From positions 365,772,759 through 365,836,758 of the forward strand of contig NC_085141.1 in assembly GCF_024139115.2 (NCBI RefSeq): DNA of 64,000 nt. Reading direction: 5' to 3'. The position numbers and the translations under genes are program-made. Below are positions 58,348 through 64,000 of the stretch, piece by piece (within the stretch, counting starts at the first letter, position 1; every line of letters starts with the position of its first letter). The DNA is from Armigeres subalbatus. Lineage: Eukaryota; Arthropoda; Insecta; Diptera; Culicidae. Under the pieces are notes generated by a model. It was not told the origin of the DNA. It saw nothing but the letters and a program-made list of their open reading frames with translations, and searched no databases.

Positions 58348-58795
58348 ATGTTGCTCGCCATGATGATGCATCAATGCTGCTGCTACTGCTGCTGCATGAT
58401 AGTTGTTGCACTAATGATAATGCACTGTTGCACTGCCACGCATCAATCACCTCCGGCCGCAGAGACACCGTCCTCAAAATTGTTCACAGAACCGGTGGAC
58501 GCTGGTGCTGCTGCAGCTGCTGCTGACGTTATGCCGATTGAGCTGGAGGAAGGGGTTTTGGATCGTCGGTTGCGAGATATGATGATGAAACAGGATGGGG
58601 GTGTGTATCTGAGTGCGGATGATCCGAATGCGGGGGGAGTGACGAGCGGGGATAGTGAAAGTGGGAAGGACAGTGTGGATGCAAGGCGGAAAATGGAGTT
58701 GGATGGTGGAAGCAGTAGAAACTCCCTTGGAGGAGACGAGCTTGTAGGAAAGAGGATGGGTTATAATGTAAAGCAACGGAATTCTACATTAGAAG
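58348..58795 (+). CDS. candidate host gene exon: secreted/membrane protein N-terminus
   Basis: An exon is outlined at 57972-58795. The acceptor is strong (CTAAT branch-like word, long pyrimidine run, ATTTCAG ending 57971) and the donor is consensus (GAAG|GTAAGA at 58795/58796). The first ATG in the long frame is 58348. It gives 149 complete codons plus one base, so the intron is phase 1. Residues 1-28 are hydrophobic and Cys-rich (MLLAMMMHQCCCYCCCMIVV...), like a signal peptide or anchor. Then come poly-Ala (54-59), an acidic hydrophilic stretch, dibasic sites (RRK 113-115, GKR 134-136) and an NST glycosylation site (145-147). An 11-codon upstream ORF starts at 57980. Possible next acceptors end at 58841 and 58876. 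It could be a secreted precursor, but I recognise no family, and the Cys run comes from a CTG-type repeat. Confidence 0.45.
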
Positions 58796-60782
58796 GTAAG
58801 AAAAATGTTATTTTGAATTGTTGAATTGTGATTTTTTTTAGGTTATTCAGCAGAGCGATACAAATCTTATTTGCAGAAAAGAAGATTGGAAGATTCATGT
58901 TTCAGAATATCTATCTACACACCACAACTTAGACAAATTCTTCTTACATTCACATAGTCTGCCATACAGGTAGATGGTAGATGGTTTGCGTTCTGGTCCG
59001 GAGTGTATTAGTCGAATAAAGCTCTACAAATAATTGTCGATATATTGGTTTTAAAAATATCTAAAAGAATTATACGAATGTCAGGGCTATCAAATCAAAC
59101 GTTTATATAAATTCGAATAACCGAGAGAAACGATTTTTCGACAATACTATGGTGTTTATTCCAAAAATAAAGTTTAACTTTGTTTATTTCATTATGTTGA
59201 GAATGAACTGAGAACAGATTCAATGCCATCCAAACTTTTTCGACGAATTCGCTACGTCAGAATACACAAAAGTGCCAACCGAAATCGAACACATTTCACG
59301 TTTGATAGCTATCCGGGAAATTTTATGGGTCTAGAAGCCGTAAACTTTTGCTCACGCTGTCCCTGGTCCTTGGTTGCGGTCCTACTTTGCGAAAACAAAA
59401 GGCTCAAAGAACAAGTTGTAGATCGTTCCCACCATACAACGAACAAAGTGTGGCGCATGATTGTGCTTTTGTTGTAGGGAGGTAAAACCGTCAACACCAG
59501 AGATCAAAAACAGGAGCAACATTCCTTTGCATTCCTCCTCACAGAAACTCATTCATCACGTGTTGTTGGTTGATGCTATGGGTGCGAAAACTCTCTGCTT
59601 CATGTGTGGCCGTGTGGGTCTACTGATGCGAAATGGCGAACAGTGGCCGAGAGACGGATGGAAAATTCATAACAACGGTTTTGGATTTATTGATCACAGT
59701 CCGTGTCACAATAAGTACCTATAAGATGCATGACCAACATAGTCTTTCATTGAGTCAACAACGACTGGTTTTAATTAGAAAAGCCTTTTGAATTATGTAC
59801 ATCTCCGGTCTGCAGCCCGCCACTGCGTGGCGCTGCGCACGTGATCGGAATTTTTGCGTGCGTGCCTCCTGCTACTGCAACAGGCAACAGGCCAAAGTGA
59901 TGATCATCCGAACCCGACTCGATGCGGATAGGAAACGTTGTAAAGTTGTTAACATATTCCGGTTCGCAAATTGCATTACTCCCAGCCCTAACCTGTGACG
60001 ATAGAAACTGCTAGAAAGAGACAGAGAGAGAGACTGCCGGAGTCTGGATGCGAATACGAATGGGGCTAATTTTCCCGTCCTGCCGTTTCCGTCACGCACT
60101 AGCTTGGCACGGCCCATTGCCGTGGAAATGGTCTCTGATTAATGGGTGTGAATTTGGGGGTGAAAATTAGGTCGGCCAATTTTCAACATATCAATTAGGG
60201 GTTTGGGTTCAGCGCGTTAAACCACAGCGTTGTAATAACTGTCGTACCGATTTCTCGTTGGTAGCCTGCAGCCACCGCGGCGAAGTCCACAAGTAATGTG
60301 TTATTATCGTACCAATAACAAGAATTAGCAGAACCACAGCACACTGGTGGATATAATTGAAATTGCGGCGGGCTATTTTAATTGCCATTCACAGTTTGGT
60401 TCAATTTGATAATTATCAAAGAACCGCATTATGATTCCATTACAGCAGTGGCTGGTGGCAATGCATTCTGTTGAGGCTTTTCGGTCATTCAACAACAAAA
60501 CTTTGTCCACAATTGACATAATTTAAAACATGACTTGCAGAGAGCAAGGTGAAACGAATTTGACGAAAGCAAACCACGGCGATCCACACAAGTGGAGTAG
60601 CTTTATAATTATTTCCATCTGAAACTTTTTGAGTAAACATACCTTACCAAAAATTATCATTAATTGAAAATTTAAGTCGTTTTAGGCTGAAATGCCAAAT
60701 ATGTCCTCAATCTAATCGCTACAAATGAGATGTTGGTCCTCAAACATGACCATTTTGTTTGAAAATCAACAAAGGCCTTATA
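58796..60782. other. putative intron and unique DNA
   Basis: Begins with the GTAAGA donor. Open frames at 59223-59477 and 59461-59724 have no recognised domain. A GA microrepeat lies at about 60016-60033. No transposon recognised until 60783. Confidence 0.35.
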
Positions 60783-62254
60783 ATTGTTTCTAAGCATATG
60801 CGGTATTTCGAAAAATTTCGTTTCAGGTGGTTCGAAACGAAATTCCGCGGAATTTCGCGGAATTTGAGCATGACGAAATCTGATTTCTTGATTTCGTTTC
60901 GTAAAATTACAAAAATTTCGCTAGAAAAAACTAGCTTATAACGAAATTTAACGGAATTCCGCGGAATTTCGAAACAAATTTAGACCTCAACCATACTGTC
61001 TCGTGCAGTCGTGTATTATCAAAATTTTTGGCTGCACCGCTGAACAAAATCGTAAAGCTGTTTTCAAAACTTAACGTTATAAAAAATACGTAATTACTAC
61101 TACATAATCCCATTCTGAGTCGACAACGTATTTAGTTTTCTTATATAAAACGTCATCGGTGTTTTGTTAGAAATGTCCAAAACGAAAAATATTTTTAACT
61201 ATTCTGTCCCACTTTTTTTCCAAAAGTGATCCGACTCAATATTTAAGATGTCAGGCCCAGAGTTTAAATGTAATCAGACATGAATCAGATCAAGACAACT
61301 TTGTCAAAGAGGCAAAGTTGTGTCTCACAAAGCCCCTTGTGAAGTATTTTTTTAGCGCTTTTTTATTAAAGGCCATCTACTTTACCTCTAATGCCTCAAA
61401 CCAGGTTTCAGCGCATGACTAAGCACCGCTTAGAGCTTCCATTTCGAGAAACGATTTCCCGGGATTCCCGTTTCCCGAGATGTACACTTTAGTTTCCCGA
61501 ATTTTGTGGGAAATTATTATATTTTAAATTTGATTCAAATACCGAACAGACTTATGTTCCGAACACTCGTTTTGGTTTCGAGATATGTCTGAAATATTTC
61601 ATTTGAATATATCATGGGCTTTTTCCAAATTATTATGAGCCAATGAGAACTATCTGAACATGTCAGAGTATAAAAGTATAAAAGTGAATAGATTTTTTTT
61701 TAGATCGCCGTAAAGCAGTTATTTGACTTTGAGAAAATGAAATCAGAATTGTGTACAAAAACTCCGCGGAAAAAAAATTTCGTTTCGTTTCGAAAAATTT
61801 CGAATTGAATGGACGTTGATTTCGTATCGTTTCGAAGACTCGAAAGTAAATATTTATTTCGTTTCGTTTCGTTTCGAATCAACACTCTTCTTCTTCTTAT
61901 TGGCATTACATCCCCACACTGGGACAGAGCTGCCTCGCAGCTTAGTGTTCATTAAGCACTTCCATAGTTATTAACTGCGAGGTTTCTAAGCCATTTTTGC
62001 ATTTGTATATCATGAGGCTAACACGATGATACTTTTAAGCCCAGGGAAGTCGAGGCAATTTCCAATCCGAAAATTGCCTAGATCGGCACCGGGAATCGAA
62101 CCCAGCCACCCTCAGCATGGTCTTGCTTTGTAGCCGCGCGTCTTACCACACGGCTAAGGAGGGCCCCTATTCGAATCAACACAGACCTTTAAAATTTCGT
62201 TTCGTTTCGTTTCGTCAGGAAAAAGTGTCTTATCGCATACCCTTCATTGTTTCA
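60783..62254. mobile_element. hAT-like non-autonomous element, copy B, with SINE inside
   Basis: The element spans 60791-62246, starting TAAGCATATGCGGTATTTCG and ending GTCTTATCGCATACCCTTC. It is flanked by an exact 8-bp duplication, ATTGTTTC (60783-60790 and 62247-62254). Without the SINE insertion it is about 1.16 kb. Ends are full of TTTCGTTTCG words. Same family as copy A at 41.7-46.1 kb, with an unrelated 8-bp target there. No transposase. Confidence 0.85.
61873..62182 (-). mobile_element. SINE200-like tRNA-headed SINE with 13-bp TSD
   Basis: The element (61886-62169) on the minus strand starts GGGCCCTCCTTAGCCGTGTG. It has A-box TAGCCGTGTGGTAAGACG and B-box GGTTCGATTCC, and ends in (GAA)n. 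TTCGAATCAACAC flanks it exactly (61873-61885 and 62170-62182), and the duplicated bases are hAT-element sequence, so the SINE arrived after the hAT-like element. A truncated relative is at 46.9 kb. Confidence 0.9.
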
Positions 62255-62773
62255 CTGGGGGGTGTATTGGCCTTGACGAAAGCGAGAAAACAAAATGAGG
62301 GCTGGGTGATGTTTTTTTGTTTCACCCGGCAAGGGATATAGGAAGTCAACTTTAAAATGCTTATTAAAGCGTTAAAACACGTTTTAGCCGAAAATAGTTC
62401 AATTTTTTGGGTTAGAAATTTTATTTACTTTTATATAGGTAACATAAAAGTTGAATTATTTTGATTTAAAAAACATGTGTTGATAAGGAGCCTTTTACAA
62501 CATATCACTGTTATTAACATTTTAAACGCATTTTCAAATATACTTCCTATGCTTCACCATGTTTAAAAACAGTAATTTCACGCACACGTCCGTCACCACT
62601 AGTAGATTGCAACAGCGCGGCTGCGTCAAAGCGAATTAACATCTCGGCGTGTCAATCGATGAGCAGCAAGTCATGGCTCGGCCTCTTCTAGTCAGACCTC
62701 CGTGGCGTGCACACGCACCCACGGAGAGTTGCTGTCATCGCATTTCGCTCTGACCATTTGGGGCTACACATTT
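62255..62773 (+). mobile_element. possible 5' LTR region
   Basis: GC-rich in its second half and ending CTACACA just before a primer-binding-like site. The 5' limit and any matching 3' LTR are not seen. Weak. Confidence 0.25.
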
Positions 62774-62789
62774 TGGCGATCCTGACAGG
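62774..62789 (+). promoter_or_regulatory. possible retrotransposon primer-binding site (tRNA-Arg type)
   Basis: TGGCGATCCTGACAGG starts with TGG and differs at two of 16 positions from TGGCGACCGTGACAGG, the complement of insect tRNA-Arg 3' ends that prime some gypsy-type elements. It lies 3 nt after a CA that could close an LTR. No gag frame follows. Confidence 0.3.
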
Positions 62790-62904
62790 TTATTTGAATC
62801 CTGACGCTGATTTCAAGAGGTGAGTTGAAGTCAAGTGGTTATTGTGCGAAAAATAAAATATTTGATTGTTTTATAAGAAATCACAAAGCAAAGTGGTTCG
62901 TATT

Positions 62905-63235
62905 GCTACGAAGTGCGTCTGGAAGACCGCTGGAAAATGATTTTGGTTTGAATAATCATAAAGCGTGTCAAAGGTGAGCCAGCCTAGGCTTGAAAACTTC
63001 TCAAATAAAGACAAAAAAGCGTGCCTGGAAGACCGCTGGAGAATGGTTTGTGGTGTGGAAAATCACAAAATGCGTCTGGACGACCGCTGAAAAACTGGTT
63101 GTAGATTGAAAAATCACAAAGCGTGTTTGAAAGTTCGCTGGAAAACTGGTTTGGAAAATCATAAAGTGCGTCTGGAAGACCGCTGGAAATGGTTGGGTTT
63201 TAGAGTGGAAAATCACATAGCGGTTGAAATAAATG
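62905..63235. repeat. 51-bp tandem repeat
   Basis: Units like 'aaaatcacaaagcgtgtctggaagaccgctggaaaatggttt'. GACCGC or a variant lies at 62924, 63031, 63082, 63133 and 63178 (steps of about 2x53, 51, 51, 45). It follows the possible LTR. Confidence 0.75.
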
Positions 63236-63357
63236 CAGTTTGAAATTTAAACACTTGGCGGCTTTAGTGGGGCTAGTTTTAACAACATATGAGATTTTTT
63301 TTGTTAAATATCTTGGATGTACATATCCATATGATATGAAATTCCACGAATCCACGT

Positions 63358-63427
63358 GTCTTGGAGGGACTCGAGCCCTCAACCTCATACTCTCTAGATA
63401 GGCGTCATAACCCCTACACAACAAGAC
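63358..63427 (-). repeat. tRNA-like sequence or pseudo-tRNA
   Basis: The minus strand starts GTCTTGTTGTGTAGGGGTTATG and ends CCAAGAC, with a perfect 5-bp T-arm (GAGGG-CTCGAGT-CCCTC) and a pairing 4-bp D-stem. The anticodon stem does not pair well, so I treat it as a SINE head or dead tRNA. Confidence 0.4.
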
Positions 63428-64000
63428 CACTTAAAGGTCACGTTTGCGGAAAAGCCATCAGAATCCGACTACCAATCTCCACCGCCGTTAACTCTTTTTT
63501 GCAAATTAAATATCTTTCGGATGCTTGATTTGTCCAATCTTCACATGTCCTTTATTGTTGTATATCTACACTCAAGCGAGCACACCTTGTTTATTATCGA
63601 GACATCACGCTCTATGCCCCAACAACGGGCTGGACGGATTTGTATTAATTAACATCTAAGAGATATTGAGGACTTGTCATCATCCCCTCGGACCCCAGTC
63701 CAAGGGGGCGCATGAGACACGTGAACAAAACACAACAAGTAGAAACAGGCACACAGGTCTTGGTCCTCCGATCCCCAACTTGACCTGCGGCAACAACTTA
63801 CTTTTTATACTACCCTACTAAACCAACTGTGGGAGGGAAGATCGTGTGGGTATGTATCCCTCAGCGTCCTCAGAACGACACATGCTGTCCGGACAGAAGG
63901 GGTCATAGTCTACCAGCACCATGCTGGCCACCCCGCTGCTTAGCACGCCCATATCGAACACACACACCTCGACATCACCAGCCCGCAAGAAGGAAGCACC
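63428..64000. other. window end, no supported gene
   Basis: Moderately GC-rich unique DNA running off the window. It could be internal sequence of the possible LTR element, but no gag-like frame is visible. Confidence 0.3.

Noticed and set aside
63358..63427. Functional tRNA gene
   Set aside because: Acceptor and T-arm pair well, but the anticodon stem does not.

Overview
The window reads as insect, most likely culicine mosquito (Aedes-type), nuclear DNA. This rests on non-LTR retrotransposon remnants of several clades, tRNA-headed SINEs (one resembling Aedes Feilai, one resembling mosquito SINE200), many miniature inverted-repeat elements (MITEs) and foldback elements, spliceosomal-type exon borders, AT-rich spacers and almost no intact coding sequence. 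The species call is inference; no search was run. I see no bacterial genes, operons, CRISPR, rRNA or convincing functional tRNA.

Layout. 1-4.6 kb: satellite monomers of about 147 bp, interrupted by a reverse-transcriptase remnant (288-1225, minus) and a 1.9-kb foldback element (1692-3594). 5.2-11.9 kb: two I-type LINE 3' ends, an RTE-like scrap, and a 5'-truncated LINE and a SINE, both with target-site duplications (TSDs). 12.4 kb: a possible 48-nt micro-exon. 13.4-18.9 kb: a second 147-bp array, a 15-bp-type minisatellite that switches strand polarity, and a GTGAGAAGT-type region. 19.3-20.2 kb: a decayed LINE. 23.4-26.6 kb: a 3.2-kb G-rich decamer satellite. 29.3-33.7 kb: an interspersed repeat, a foldback MITE and a broken RTE-like LINE. 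35.3-39.5 kb: an inverted duplication of TTCAGTCTT repeats abutting a 22/23/26-bp hairpin satellite. 40.9-46.9 kb: a gypsy-type integrase remnant, a hAT-like element with other elements inside it, and a TTAA-flanked MITE. 47.1-50.5 kb: a second polarity-switching minisatellite carrying SINE and LINE scraps. 51.6-56.1 kb: MITEs, an R1-type remnant, an imperfect 430-bp duplication and a SINE. 58.0-58.8 kb: the best host-gene candidate, an exon with acceptor, start codon and donor. 60.8-62.2 kb: a second copy of the hAT-like element, holding a SINE. 62.3-64 kb: a possible LTR/primer-binding site and a 51-bp repeat.

No set of genes works together here. The coding-like sequence is almost all decayed transposon. 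The notable content is structural: satellites with unusual symmetry (G pairs every 5 nt; arrays that reverse polarity about a centre; monomers that are hairpins themselves) and several insertions dated relative to one another by their TSDs.
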